Positions 35,927 through 44,957 of a DNA stretch of 64,000 nt are shown here, piece by piece. The stretch's first letter is position 1, and each line of letters opens with the position of its first letter. The stretch comes from Pedobacter cryoconitis. Its GTDB lineage: Bacteria > Bacteroidota > Bacteroidia > Sphingobacteriales > Sphingobacteriaceae. The stretch is from positions 239,300 to 303,299 of the forward strand of contig NZ_JACHCE010000002.1 in the NCBI RefSeq assembly GCF_014200605.1. Reading direction: 5' to 3'. The position numbers and the translations under genes are program-made. A model generated the notes under the pieces. That model saw only the letters and a list, made by a program, of their open reading frames with translations. It was not told where the DNA came from and did no database searches.

Positions 35927-38900
35927 CTAAAGACCCGTTAAATTCTGTTCTTTGTGCGTACCACTGATCTTTTCATGTAAATACTGAAAGGCGACGTACA
36001 GTACCGGGATGATAAACACACCTAGTATTACACCCAGTACCATTCCGCCTGCGGCACCAGTTCCAATAGAACGGTTACCTAATGCTGATGGACCTACAGC
36101 ACGCATCAAAGGAAGTAACCCTACAATAAATGCCAGTGAAGTCATAATGATCGGACGCAGTCTGAGTTTCGATGCTTCTAATGCAGACTCTAACAGTGTC
36201 ATCCCTGCTTTACGGCGCTGTACAGCATATTCTATAATCAGAATTGCATTTTTAGCCAGTAAGCCGATCAGCATGACCATAGCAACCTGTACATAAATAT
36301 TGTTCTCTAATCCGGCCATGTTTACTGCTAACAATACGCCCAGGATACCTACCGGCACAGAAAGAATAACTGCCAGTGGTAAAATATAACTCTCATATTG
36401 GGCAGCCAGCAGGAAGTAAACAAACAATAAACATAATCCGAATACGGTAGCGGCCTGTCCGCCTGATGATTTTTCTTCCAGAGACATCCCTGTCCATTCG
36501 TAACTATAACCTGCGGGCAGATATTTCGCCGCAACTTCTTCTGTCGCATTGATGGCATCACCTGTGCTATAACCTGCTTTAGCCATTGCATTAATACTAA
36601 TTGCATTGAAAAGGTTGTATCTTGATACTGTTTCAGGGCCATATACTCTTTTCAGTTTGATCAGGGTATTGACAGGAACCATTTGTCCGCCCGCATTTTT
36701 AACGAAGATCCCATTGATTGATTCAGGAGTAGCTCTTGAAGCTACATTTGCCTGTACAACAACTCTGTAATACTTGCCAAAACGGTTGAAATCTGAAGTT
36801 TGTATACTTCCATAATAGGCCTGCATAACTCCCATCAGGTCTTTTATACTCACGCCCAGCTGTTTGGTTTTTACCGCATCAACTTCCATTTCCAACTGTG
36901 GATAATCTGTCCGGAAAGTAGTAAATGCAGCTTGTATTTCTTTGCGTTTCATCAGCTCCTGGGTAAATCCCTGTGCGATTTCGCTGAATTTATCAAGTCT
37001 GGCCCCTGTGCGATCCTGTAAAACAAGCTCCAGTCCGCTGACATTTCCAAAACCAGGAACTGTAGGCATAGTGAATACAAATATGGTACCTTCCAGAATG
37101 GTTGATAACTTTTGGTTCATCACACCGATGATTTCATTGATATCTTTTACATCACCTCTTTTGTCCAGATCTTTTAGTTTGATGAAACCAACACCAAATG
37201 AGGGACTGGTTGCATTACTCAGCATATCAAAACCAGAAATACTGGTAATGTTTTCTGCTGCAGGTATTGTTTTGATAATACTATCTGCTTTTTTCAAAGC
37301 CTGACCTGTTCTGTCTAAAGAAGATCCGGCAGGCATAGCTAAAGAGAAAACAACAAAACTGCCATCTTCATCCGGAATAAATCCCTTTGGTGTAGTGCGC
37401 AGCATCCAGAAGGTTAGCAGCATTAATAAAGCTAAAGCACCAAAGCTCGCCCATTTGAAACGAATCAGGACTTTAATACTTTTAATATACCTATCTGTCA
37501 TAGCAGAAAAGCCAGTATTAAAAGCGGTGAAGAATTTCTCGCTGAACCCTGCCTTTTTAGCTGGATCTGTATGGTTATTTTTCAGAAACAAAGCGCATAA
37601 TGCAGGGCTTAAAGTCAGTGCGTTCACTGCAGAAATTACAATCGCGATAGCTAGCGTAAAGGCAAATTGTCTGTAAAATACTCCGGTAGGCCCTTCCATA
37701 AATCCTACGGGTAAAAATACAGCGGCCATAACCAATGTAATGGAAATTACTGCTCCTGTAATATCATGCATAGCAGATAAAGTAGCCTGGCGTGCAGGAA
37801 GATGTTCATACTCCATTTTAGCGTGTACAGCTTCGACGACCACAATAGCATCATCTACTACAATTCCAATGGCCAGAACGAGTGCAAATAAGGTTAACAA
37901 GTTAATCGAGAACCCAAATAATTGCATGAAAAAGAATGTCCCTATAATGGCTACAGGTACCGCAATCGCCGGGATTAATGTAGATCTGAAATCCTGAAGG
38001 AAAATAAATACAACAATAAATACCAGGATAAAGGCCTCTATTAAGGTATGTATAACCTGCGAAATAGATTGATCCAGCTGAATTTTTGTACTCAGCGGGG
38101 TCTGATATTTCAAGCCTTTTGGAAAGGTTTTGGATAACTTTTCCATTGCCGCATTGATCTCTTCCTGTACTTTATTTGCATTGGATCCTGCTGTTTGATA
38201 AATAGCCATACCCGCACCAAATTTACCGTCCACCCAGGTGTCACCACTATAGGTATAAGAGCCGAATTCGACTTTGGCAACATCTTTTACCCGTAAAACT
38301 GAGCCGTCAGCATTGGCCCTGATAATCATTTCTTCAAAACCTAAAGGCTGATTGGATTTACCTTTGTATTTCAGAACATATTCAAAAGCTTCTTTACTTC
38401 CTTCCCCGAATTTACCAGGGGCCGCCTCTACGTTCTGATCCTGAATAGCTGTCATTACCTCTTGGGGGCTTAAGCCATAAGAAGCCATTTGCTCTGGATT
38501 TAACCAAATCCGCATGGCATAATCTTTATTTCCAAATACGGTAACGTTACCAACTCCTGAAACCCTTTTCAGTACTGGAATAATATTGATTTTCGCATAG
38601 TTCTCTACAAAAGCAGCATCATATTTCTGACTTTCATCAGCAATAGACATGAACATAATCATACTGTTTTGTTGTTTCTGCGTAGTTACACCAATCTGAA
38701 CAACCTCGGCAGGTAATTGACTTACGGCCTGGGATACTCTGTTTTGTACGTTTACTGCGGCCTGATCGGGATCTGTTCCCAATTTGAAATAAACCTGGAG
38801 GCTTAAAGCACCGTCGTTACTGGAGGTTGACTTGATATAAGTCATATTCTCTACCCCGTTGATCGCATCCTCCAGAGAGGGGGCGACAGTACGAGCTACT

Positions 38901-39067
38901 GTTTCTGCATTCGCGCCAGGATATACGGCCGTAACGAATACACTTGGTGGTGCAATATCCGGAAACTGCGTAACCGGGAGTTTTGTCATACTCAGAAATC
39001 CGAGTATTAATAACAAAATGGAGATCACCGTAGCGAGTACGGGTCTTTCTATGAATTTCTTAAACAT
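35927..39067 (-). CDS. RND-family efflux pump, HAE1/AcrB type
   Basis: A 1046-residue inner-membrane proton/drug antiporter. The beginning MFKKFIERPVLATVISILLL, TM4 with the proton-relay pair in GIVVDDAIVVVE, and the second hydrophobic block ending PVLYVAFQ are typical. Two large periplasmic loops (about 40-340 and 560-870) form the porter and funnel domains. It is expected to form a trimer joined by the adaptor at 39121-40338 to the TolC-like channel at 34500-35915. Substrate range cannot be read from sequence; antibiotics or detergents are likely for this family. Confidence 0.93.
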   Translation of the reverse strand: MFKKFIERPVLATVISILLLILGFLSMTKLPVTQFPDIAPPSVFVTAVYPGANAETVARTVAPSLEDAINGVENMTYIKSTSSNDGALSLQVYFKLGTDPDQAAVNVQNRVSQAVSQLPAEVVQIGVTTQKQQNSMIMFMSIADESQKYDAAFVENYAKINIIPVLKRVSGVGNVTVFGNKDYAMRIWLNPEQMASYGLSPQEVMTAIQDQNVEAAPGKFGEGSKEAFEYVLKYKGKSNQPLGFEEMIIRANADGSVLRVKDVAKVEFGSYTYSGDTWVDGKFGAGMAIYQTAGSNANKVQEEINAAMEKLSKTFPKGLKYQTPLSTKIQLDQSISQVIHTLIEAFILVFIVVFIFLQDFRSTLIPAIAVPVAIIGTFFFMQLFGFSINLLTLFALVLAIGIVVDDAIVVVEAVHAKMEYEHLPARQATLSAMHDITGAVISITLVMAAVFLPVGFMEGPTGVFYRQFAFTLAIAIVISAVNALTLSPALCALFLKNNHTDPAKKAGFSEKFFTAFNTGFSAMTDRYIKSIKVLIRFKWASFGALALLMLLTFWMLRTTPKGFIPDEDGSFVVFSLAMPAGSSLDRTGQALKKADSIIKTIPAAENITSISGFDMLSNATSPSFGVGFIKLKDLDKRGDVKDINEIIGVMNQKLSTILEGTIFVFTMPTVPGFGNVSGLELVLQDRTGARLDKFSEIAQGFTQELMKRKEIQAAFTTFRTDYPQLEMEVDAVKTKQLGVSIKDLMGVMQAYYGSIQTSDFNRFGKYYRVVVQANVASRATPESINGIFVKNAGGQMVPVNTLIKLKRVYGPETVSRYNLFNAISINAMAKAGYSTGDAINATEEVAAKYLPAGYSYEWTGMSLEEKSSGGQAATVFGLCLLFVYFLLAAQYESYILPLAVILSVPVGILGVLLAVNMAGLENNIYVQVAMVMLIGLLAKNAILIIEYAVQRRKAGMTLLESALEASKLRLRPIIMTSLAFIVGLLPLMRAVGPSALGNRSIGTGAAGGMVLGVILGVFIIPVLYVAFQYLHEKISGTHKEQNLTGL

Positions 39068-39086
39068 GGGGTCATTGTAGGATGAT

Positions 39087-39109
39087 GCCGGGTTAATTCA
39101 TTACCCGGC
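39087..39109 (-). repeat. Intercistronic hairpin between adaptor and RND pump genes
   Basis: GCCGGGT (39087-39093) pairs with ACCCGGC (39103-39109) across a 9-base loop, within the 53-base gap. There is no T-run after it on the minus strand, so it is more likely a processing or stability element tuning adaptor-to-pump ratio than a terminator. Confidence 0.5.
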
Positions 39110-39120
39110 TTATGTTCATA

Positions 39121-40338
39121 TTATTTTTTTGCAATTTTTGCAGCAGCCGGTGAATTGCCAGGTGTGATGACCATACCTTCCTGTAAGTGGTCAAGCCCTG
39201 TGGATACAATTCTGTCGCCAGGTTTCAGGCCTCCTTTAATCAGATAGTCTGCGCCGCTTTTACCAGCGATATCAATCATTACCCTGCTGATTTTATTGCT
39301 GTCAGCCAGTTTATAGACAAAGACCTTATTCTGAAGTTCCATTGTCGAGGCTTGAGGAACCATTAAAGAGCTTTCATGAACCTGATCAATTCTAACTTTT
39401 CCTGTATTCCCTGCGCGCAGCAAACCATCTGCATTCGGGAATGTTGCCCTTAGCATGATTGATCCGGTATTCTTGTCAAATTGTCCGTCAACCATAGTGA
39501 TGTGCCCTTTATGCGGATAAGTAGTATAGTCAGCAAGAAGTAATGAAACAGGTGGTATTTGTTTAATCTTTTCGGTCAGTGTTTTACCAGAATATTGTGC
39601 TTTGAAATTGATGAAATCACTTTCTCCTATAGAAAAATAAGCATAAATTTCATGTACATCCGAAAGTGTTGTTAATGGCTGCTGATCACTTTTGCCAACT
39701 AAACTACCCAGTCTGCGTGGAATTCTGCCAATAAAGCCACTAACCGGAGCTTTGATATTGGTAAAAGCAATGTTGATCTTTGCAGAACCTACAGCAGCTT
39801 TAGCCTGCTCAAGATTTGCTTTTGCTACCTGATGAGCAGCCTGCACTGTTTTCAACTGTATAGGTGAAACGACATTGCTTTTAACTAAAGGAACAACCTT
39901 ATCTACTTCAAGCTGTGTATTGCTCAATGTTGCTTCTGCAGCATGCATAACGGCAATTGCATTATTTAGCTGCTGCTGATAAGGCTGATCATTAATTTTA
40001 AACAGAAGCTGGCCCGCCTGAACAAAAGCACCCTCATCAATATATACTTTATCCAGGTAGCCATCTACCTGAGGTCTGATTTCGACATTCACTTTTCCTT
40101 CAAGTGTGCCTGTATAGTCTTTGGTGGTCGTTACTGCCGATTTAGTAAGCGTTATTACAGGTATTGTTGGAGGAGGTGCCTGTGCGCCCTGGTTTTCTTC
40201 CGTTGAACGGCAACCAAATAAAACAGTGATCAGTAATGCGGAATAAAATAAAACGCCAGGTCTTCGTAATAGAAGAGATTTGTTTTCAACTTTCATGAGT
40301 CTGTTAGAATTTTCATAATTGCGGAAATCCATATTCAT
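39121..40338 (-). CDS. RND efflux periplasmic adaptor (membrane fusion protein)
   Basis: A 405-residue adaptor. A lipoprotein-type signal (LFYSALLITVLFGC) precedes the biotinyl-lipoyl-like region (VNVEIRPQVDGYLDKVYIDE, then IKAPVSGFIGRIPRR) flanking an alpha-helical hairpin (about 105-175), followed by beta-barrel and membrane-proximal domains. It links the inner-membrane RND pump to the outer-membrane channel. The ATG at 40338 is used; the signal fits slightly better from M15 (40296), so a shorter form is possible. A LytTR response regulator lies 112 bases upstream on the same strand. Confidence 0.9.
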   Translation of the reverse strand: MNMDFRNYENSNRLMKVENKSLLLRRPGVLFYSALLITVLFGCRSTEENQGAQAPPPTIPVITLTKSAVTTTKDYTGTLEGKVNVEIRPQVDGYLDKVYIDEGAFVQAGQLLFKINDQPYQQQLNNAIAVMHAAEATLSNTQLEVDKVVPLVKSNVVSPIQLKTVQAAHQVAKANLEQAKAAVGSAKINIAFTNIKAPVSGFIGRIPRRLGSLVGKSDQQPLTTLSDVHEIYAYFSIGESDFINFKAQYSGKTLTEKIKQIPPVSLLLADYTTYPHKGHITMVDGQFDKNTGSIMLRATFPNADGLLRAGNTGKVRIDQVHESSLMVPQASTMELQNKVFVYKLADSNKISRVMIDIAGKSGADYLIKGGLKPGDRIVSTGLDHLQEGMVITPGNSPAAAKIAKK

Positions 40339-40450
40339 TTGAAATACAGATTACAACGCTGCAATTTTATGATTAAAGACACAGAATAGAGCTGAGGAAA
40401 TAACTGAGAACGCTTTATTGGCAGATGAAGCAACCTTCAGTGCAACTGAA

Positions 40451-41209
40451 TCAGCTATCGAGCCATCTTTTAAATTGACTGGCCTTTTCCTTACTGATAT
40501 GGATATCAGATGGTGCTGCGGGTGCGAGCATAAGTTTTAATTTTCCATTAAAATAATTGTGAATACTCTCCAGACTTTTGATGTTGATCAGGTATTGTCT
40601 GTTTGCGCGAAAAAATACTGCGGGATCCAGCTGTTCTTCCAATTCATCCATGGTATAGGAAATGGCCTGCTCCTTTGCATCGCAGGTAACGATATTGGTA
40701 ATTTTGTTTTCTGAATAAAAATAGGCTATATCCGGGACTGTAATGGTTTTGTAGCCGTCTCTGTATGGAATCAGAAAACGGGAGCGGTAATTTGGATTTT
40801 GTTTTTTAATAATCGCAACGACCTCTTCAATTGTTCCGGAAGATATCTTTTTGGTGTTCTGTTGCTTAAATTTAGAGATACTTCCTTTTAATTCGTCTAT
40901 ATCTATTGGTTTTAAAAGGTAATCAATGCTGTTCACTTTAAATGCGCGTAATGCATACTCATCATAAGCAGTAGTAAAGATGACAGGTGCAGTAATTTCA
41001 ACTTTAGTGAATATCTCAAAACAAATTCCGTCTGCTAAACGTACGTCCATTAGAATCAGGTTGGGATGTGGATTTGTGCGCAGCCATTGTACACTGTCTG
41101 CTATCGTATCGAGTGTAGCTACGATTTTAATTTCGCTATCTATTTCAAGCAATATCTTTTGCAGGCGTATCGCATTTAATTTTTCATCTTCTATGATTAA
41201 TACATTCAT
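40451..41209 (-). CDS. LytTR-family DNA-binding response regulator
   Basis: A 252-residue LytT/AlgR-type regulator. The receiver domain (1-120) has acidic residues in IIEDEK, phospho-acceptor D55 in LILMDVRLAD, Thr in FTTAYDE and Lys in LLKPID. The LytTR DNA-binding domain (about 150-252) ends RANRQYLINIKSLESIHNY then ISKEKASQFKRWLDS. It is partnered with the histidine kinase six bases upstream on the same strand. Placement directly before the adaptor-RND-TolC run suggests it controls the efflux operon. Confidence 0.9.
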   Translation of the reverse strand: MNVLIIEDEKLNAIRLQKILLEIDSEIKIVATLDTIADSVQWLRTNPHPNLILMDVRLADGICFEIFTKVEITAPVIFTTAYDEYALRAFKVNSIDYLLKPIDIDELKGSISKFKQQNTKKISSGTIEEVVAIIKKQNPNYRSRFLIPYRDGYKTITVPDIAYFYSENKITNIVTCDAKEQAISYTMDELEEQLDPAVFFRANRQYLINIKSLESIHNYFNGKLKLMLAPAAPSDIHISKEKASQFKRWLDS

Positions 41210-41215
41210 TTTATA

Positions 41216-42322
41216 TTATTCTGATATTTCTAATAAGGGTAATTTAACTATGAATGTGCTTTCATTCTCAATTATTTGTGGACATGCATCCGATAACAGG
41301 CGATAACGGCTGATAATATTTTTCAGGCCTACTCTTGTTGATGGGATATGGAAATTTACCAGCTGCAAATTATTCGAAACCTCCAGCCATCCATCTTCGT
41401 CTATCCGAATGTCAATGTATAGCGGACGTGAGCGTGATGCAATATTATGTTTAATTGCATTTTCTATCAGTAGTTGCAAAGTAATAGGAGGAACACCTTT
41501 TGTTTCATAGTTTTCGGGTATGTTTATATCAATCTGCAGGTTATCGGATACTCTTATTTTGATCAGATAGATATAAGAATTGATAAACTTGATTTCATCC
41601 TTTAATGAAATAATATCTCTGCTCAGGTTAATAATCATATAACGGTATACTTTAGAGAGATTATCCAGAAAAAGGAGGGCAGAATCCGGGTTTTCAACAA
41701 TCAGGCTGGATAAAGTACTGAAATTATTGAACATAAAATGAGGGTCAAGCTGCGCTTTTAAGGATTGCAGCTCTGCCTGCATGGCTATCTGGTTAAGGTC
41801 ATAGGCTTTGAGCTCAAGTGCAGAGGTTTCCAGCATAGACATTTTCCATTTACGAAGGAAGAAATCAGCAGTGTAAATAGCACTGATGAAGGTACTGATC
41901 ACAATACTGACCATACAAACCTGCCAGGTATATGTTTTTTCACTCTGCGAATAGTTATTAGAGGCAGGATAAACAAGATGATCAATGTAGAGCAGCAGGC
42001 TAATCACCACACCTGCACTGATAATCTGTAAAAAAAACTGACAAAAGAAGCGTAATACAGGAGATTCCAGCCAGGGAATATGACGGTCAAGCCATCGGGC
42101 TATGAGTAAACTGGATTCTGTAATCAGAAAACAAACCAGCATGACACCGAGCCATTCTGTGAGTAATGATAATATATTCTGATCGAAATATCTGTTCCAG
42201 GATGGATCATATGGATTTAGCAGGTAAATGAAAATGTAAAAACAAAAGAAAACAATAGGTAAAATGAAGAACCTGAAGTTCTGATAAAAAGCACGTTCGC
42301 TTACTGTTTTATTCTTGGCCAT
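41216..42322 (-). CDS. LytS/YehU-type sensor histidine kinase
   Basis: A 368-residue kinase with four hydrophobic segments (about 18-35, 52-74, 90-112, 134-154), then a short coiled coil and the His_kinase domain (PF06580 type). The phospho-acceptor is H195 in QLDPHFMFNN. The ATP-binding segment includes PPITLQLLIENAIKHN and RVGLKNIISRYRLL. The small periplasmic loops suggest that it senses a membrane or envelope signal. It precedes and is coupled to the LytTR regulator. Confidence 0.9.
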   Translation of the reverse strand: MAKNKTVSERAFYQNFRFFILPIVFFCFYIFIYLLNPYDPSWNRYFDQNILSLLTEWLGVMLVCFLITESSLLIARWLDRHIPWLESPVLRFFCQFFLQIISAGVVISLLLYIDHLVYPASNNYSQSEKTYTWQVCMVSIVISTFISAIYTADFFLRKWKMSMLETSALELKAYDLNQIAMQAELQSLKAQLDPHFMFNNFSTLSSLIVENPDSALLFLDNLSKVYRYMIINLSRDIISLKDEIKFINSYIYLIKIRVSDNLQIDINIPENYETKGVPPITLQLLIENAIKHNIASRSRPLYIDIRIDEDGWLEVSNNLQLVNFHIPSTRVGLKNIISRYRLLSDACPQIIENESTFIVKLPLLEISE

Positions 42323-42568
42323 AGCTTTAGTGTTTATTATTCATCAACATAACAGGTAATAACTTGTAAAATTAAGGCCAGGGTTAAAAATGTAATGAGC
42401 TTGTTGACTGAACATTATATTTATTATGCTGAAACAGTCTTTTGAGGGACTCAATAGTATCGGCCTTAGTCCTGGTTTTTAACAGATAAGACAAAGATAG
42501 AAAAACAGATTTCATTTAAATTCAAGCAGACGCTTAGCTTTTTCGGTAATCATTAATATCTTAGCAAC

Positions 42569-43132
42569 ATGTCATCACATCACATAGTCAGAGAAAAACA
42601 GGAACCAGCCTTATATATTCACAATCTGGGTAATTTCGATGAAGAATATCTGGGACAGATTCTGGAATGGAGTCCTACATTAATCGTTAATGGTGCGATT
42701 TATGAAAAAGTTCTGAGCCTGGGATTAAAAGTAGACGTAATTTTGAATAACATAGAAGGATTAGTCCCTCAGGAAAATACAAAATCAATTATTGGCCCCG
42801 GTGATGATTATAACACGGTATTAAATTATCTGATTTCAGAAAAATACCCGGCAGTAAATATCATTGATGAGGATAAGGCTTTATCAGATCTGGCTTTCTA
42901 TCTTCCTAAAATCAATATAGTTCTCTTTACAGCAACAGAAAAATCATACGCTGTCAAAACAGGGTTCAATGTATGGAAGCCTGCTGGAAGTATATTTCTG
43001 ATTGACGTGGTTTCTTATTTTGAAGCGACAAACCTGATGCAGCAGGAAGAACGGGAATTTGAAGTTGTTAAGGATGGTTTTGTGGAATTTACCTTTGCTA
43101 CTGAATATGTGTTTTTAACAGAAAAGATATGA
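42569..43132 (+). CDS. Thiamine pyrophosphokinase-like protein with degenerate catalytic motif
   Basis: A 187-residue protein whose N-terminal half follows the thiamine pyrophosphokinase layout: ALYIHNLGN, then PTLIVNGAIYEKVLSLGLKVDVILNNIEG, then GPGDDYNTVLNYLIS. In the enzyme these stretches read roughly DGGA, PDxxxGDFDS and D-Q-x-T-D-x-x-K-A. Here the first acidic motif is NGA and the GDFDS motif is NNIEG, so key acidic residues seem lost. It may be inactive or have another role. The ATG sits four bases after a TATCTTAG box, and the stop overlaps the GNAT gene by four bases, so the two are coupled. Confidence 0.6.
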   Translation: MSSHHIVREKQEPALYIHNLGNFDEEYLGQILEWSPTLIVNGAIYEKVLSLGLKVDVILNNIEGLVPQENTKSIIGPGDDYNTVLNYLISEKYPAVNIIDEDKALSDLAFYLPKINIVLFTATEKSYAVKTGFNVWKPAGSIFLIDVVSYFEATNLMQQEEREFEVVKDGFVEFTFATEYVFLTEKI

Positions 43133-43644
43133 TTACTCTAAGAAAAGCAAAAGAAGATGATTTAACTGTTATCCAGCGGATCGGAACAATTACATATGGG
43201 CCAACTTATACACATTTGCTTGGTCAGGAGCAGGTTGACTTTATGCTTGATAAATTTTATAGCATTATTGCTTTAACAAAGCAAATGATGGAAGGGCATA
43301 CCTTTTTAATTGCCCAGGAGGGAGATACAGATCTGGCCTTTGTCTCTTATTCATTAGAAGAACACGGGAAACATAGTATTATCAAACTACATAAACTATA
43401 TGTCCTGCCCGAGGCACATGGAAAAGGATTGGGGAAACTTCTGATTAATGAAGTGCGGAATAAAGGGATTGAATCTGGTGCAGAGAGTCTGAGACTGAAT
43501 GTAAACCGTTATAATAAAGCAAAGGATTTCTATGAAAAGGCTGGTTTTATAATCAAAGAAACCGTCGACATTGAAATTGGCAACGGTTTCTTTATGAATG
43601 ATTATGTAATGGCACTGCCTTTAGTACCTGTAAAACCGGCCTAA
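43129..43644 (+). CDS. GNAT-family N-acetyltransferase
   Basis: A 171-residue acetyltransferase. Motif A is KLHKLYVLPEAHGKGLGKLLI, with the acetyl-CoA loop HGKGLGK, followed by LRLNVNRYNKAKDFYEKAGF (motif B), all typical of GNAT/RimI-like or PaiA-like enzymes. The acceptor is unknown; small amines or protein N-termini are possible. It begins inside the last four bases of the thiamine pyrophosphokinase-like gene (ATGA overlap) and its stop overlaps by four bases that of the convergent M28 peptidase. Confidence 0.85.
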   Translation: MITLRKAKEDDLTVIQRIGTITYGPTYTHLLGQEQVDFMLDKFYSIIALTKQMMEGHTFLIAQEGDTDLAFVSYSLEEHGKHSIIKLHKLYVLPEAHGKGLGKLLINEVRNKGIESGAESLRLNVNRYNKAKDFYEKAGFIIKETVDIEIGNGFFMNDYVMALPLVPVKPA

Positions 43645-44957
43645 TTAACTAATTTAGGTATCCTGGTTGGCGTATCTGTTCCTTTTACAATAGTTATTGC
43701 ACTTTTAGCAATAGCTTTAATCGTAGATAATATATTATCGGTATCCAATGTGCTGTACTCATCTTTCACAGTATGATAAAACTTGTCTGTATCTATCTGA
43801 TCAGTACTGATCGTATGTGCAGGAACGCCTAAAGCAGCTAAGGTCGCATTGTCACTTCTGTAAAAAAGGTTCTGCTTCGGATAAGGGTCAGGATGAAAAG
43901 TAAATGCTGTTCCTTCCAGATTTTTTTGGAGAATCTTTCCGAAATCAGATTTATCATATCCTGTAATAAAAGCTGTATTTTTACCGAACTTACTTTCTTT
44001 TCCGATCATTTCAATGTTAAACATGGCCACAACCTCGTCAGGATTTAATTGCTGAGAGAAATACCTTGCACCAAAACCTCCTATTTCTTCTGCTGTAAAA
44101 GCAACAAAAATAAGTGTACGCTCATTGTTATTCAGTTTCTTATAATATTTAGCAAGTGCTATCATGGCTGTAGTGCCCGAAGCATCATCATCAGCACCAT
44201 TTGCAATGCTATCCTGATCTGCTGAATGAATAATACCCAGGTGATCATAATGACCTGAAAAAACCACTAGTTCTTTTGCTTTTGATTTTCCTGGAATAAT
44301 TCCTGCGACGTTAAACAGCGGTAATTTCTCAATGCTGTTTTTTGCGGATACACTGAAAGTTTTTAAAGTAGTATCAGCAGATAATATCATAACCAGAACA
44401 GGCGGGTTGGCCTCAGCTGGTTTTTCCTGATCAGTAACAGCTGCTATTGAAACATACTCTCTTAACTGATTAAATTCAGTAGTAAATTTTTTATCTACCA
44501 GTACCAGCTGGCGTTTTTTATTACGCACTAAAAGTTTGTATTGTTCTCTGAATGGTTTTGAAGGATCAAGTTTAACCCAACCATCGCTATTTGTATTGTC
44601 TAAAGTCAGACTGGCAGTTGTGTTTCCCCAAATGGCTACTTCATCAGGAGCTATAGTTTTACCATCAATTGATACTTCGGCTGATATTGGTTTAACCTGG
44701 TACTTATAGAAAGTTTGTCTGTAGTCCTTTGCTCCTTTTAGTGGTTGTAAGCCAATTTTCTTAAATTCACCTTCAATAAAAGTTGCGGCTTTATCAATAC
44801 CGGGACTGAATGTCGCTCTGCCCTGCATATCATCACTACTCAGGGTTTTAATCAGGTTGTCGACATAATCTTTAGAGATAATTTTATCAATATCCTGGGC
44901 TGTTGCCGTTCGGGCGATAAAAAGTAAAATCAAAGGGTAATAAAAGTATTTCATCAT
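43641..44957 (-). CDS. Secreted M28-family zinc aminopeptidase
   Basis: A 438-residue protein with a signal peptide (to about TATAQ, 21). The M28 domain occupies the C-terminal half. Zinc and catalytic residues are visible in FSGHYDHLG, NGADDDASGTTA, FTAEEIGGFGA, FNIEMIGK and the final YHTVKDE with its zinc-ligand His. The middle domain (about 110-220) resembles a protease-associated insert. It removes N-terminal amino acids from peptides outside the cytoplasm. The start codon overlaps the stop of the DUF4407 gene by four bases (ATGA), so the two genes are co-translated. Confidence 0.87.
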   Translation of the reverse strand: MMKYFYYPLILLFIARTATAQDIDKIISKDYVDNLIKTLSSDDMQGRATFSPGIDKAATFIEGEFKKIGLQPLKGAKDYRQTFYKYQVKPISAEVSIDGKTIAPDEVAIWGNTTASLTLDNTNSDGWVKLDPSKPFREQYKLLVRNKKRQLVLVDKKFTTEFNQLREYVSIAAVTDQEKPAEANPPVLVMILSADTTLKTFSVSAKNSIEKLPLFNVAGIIPGKSKAKELVVFSGHYDHLGIIHSADQDSIANGADDDASGTTAMIALAKYYKKLNNNERTLIFVAFTAEEIGGFGARYFSQQLNPDEVVAMFNIEMIGKESKFGKNTAFITGYDKSDFGKILQKNLEGTAFTFHPDPYPKQNLFYRSDNATLAALGVPAHTISTDQIDTDKFYHTVKDEYSTLDTDNILSTIKAIAKSAITIVKGTDTPTRIPKLVN

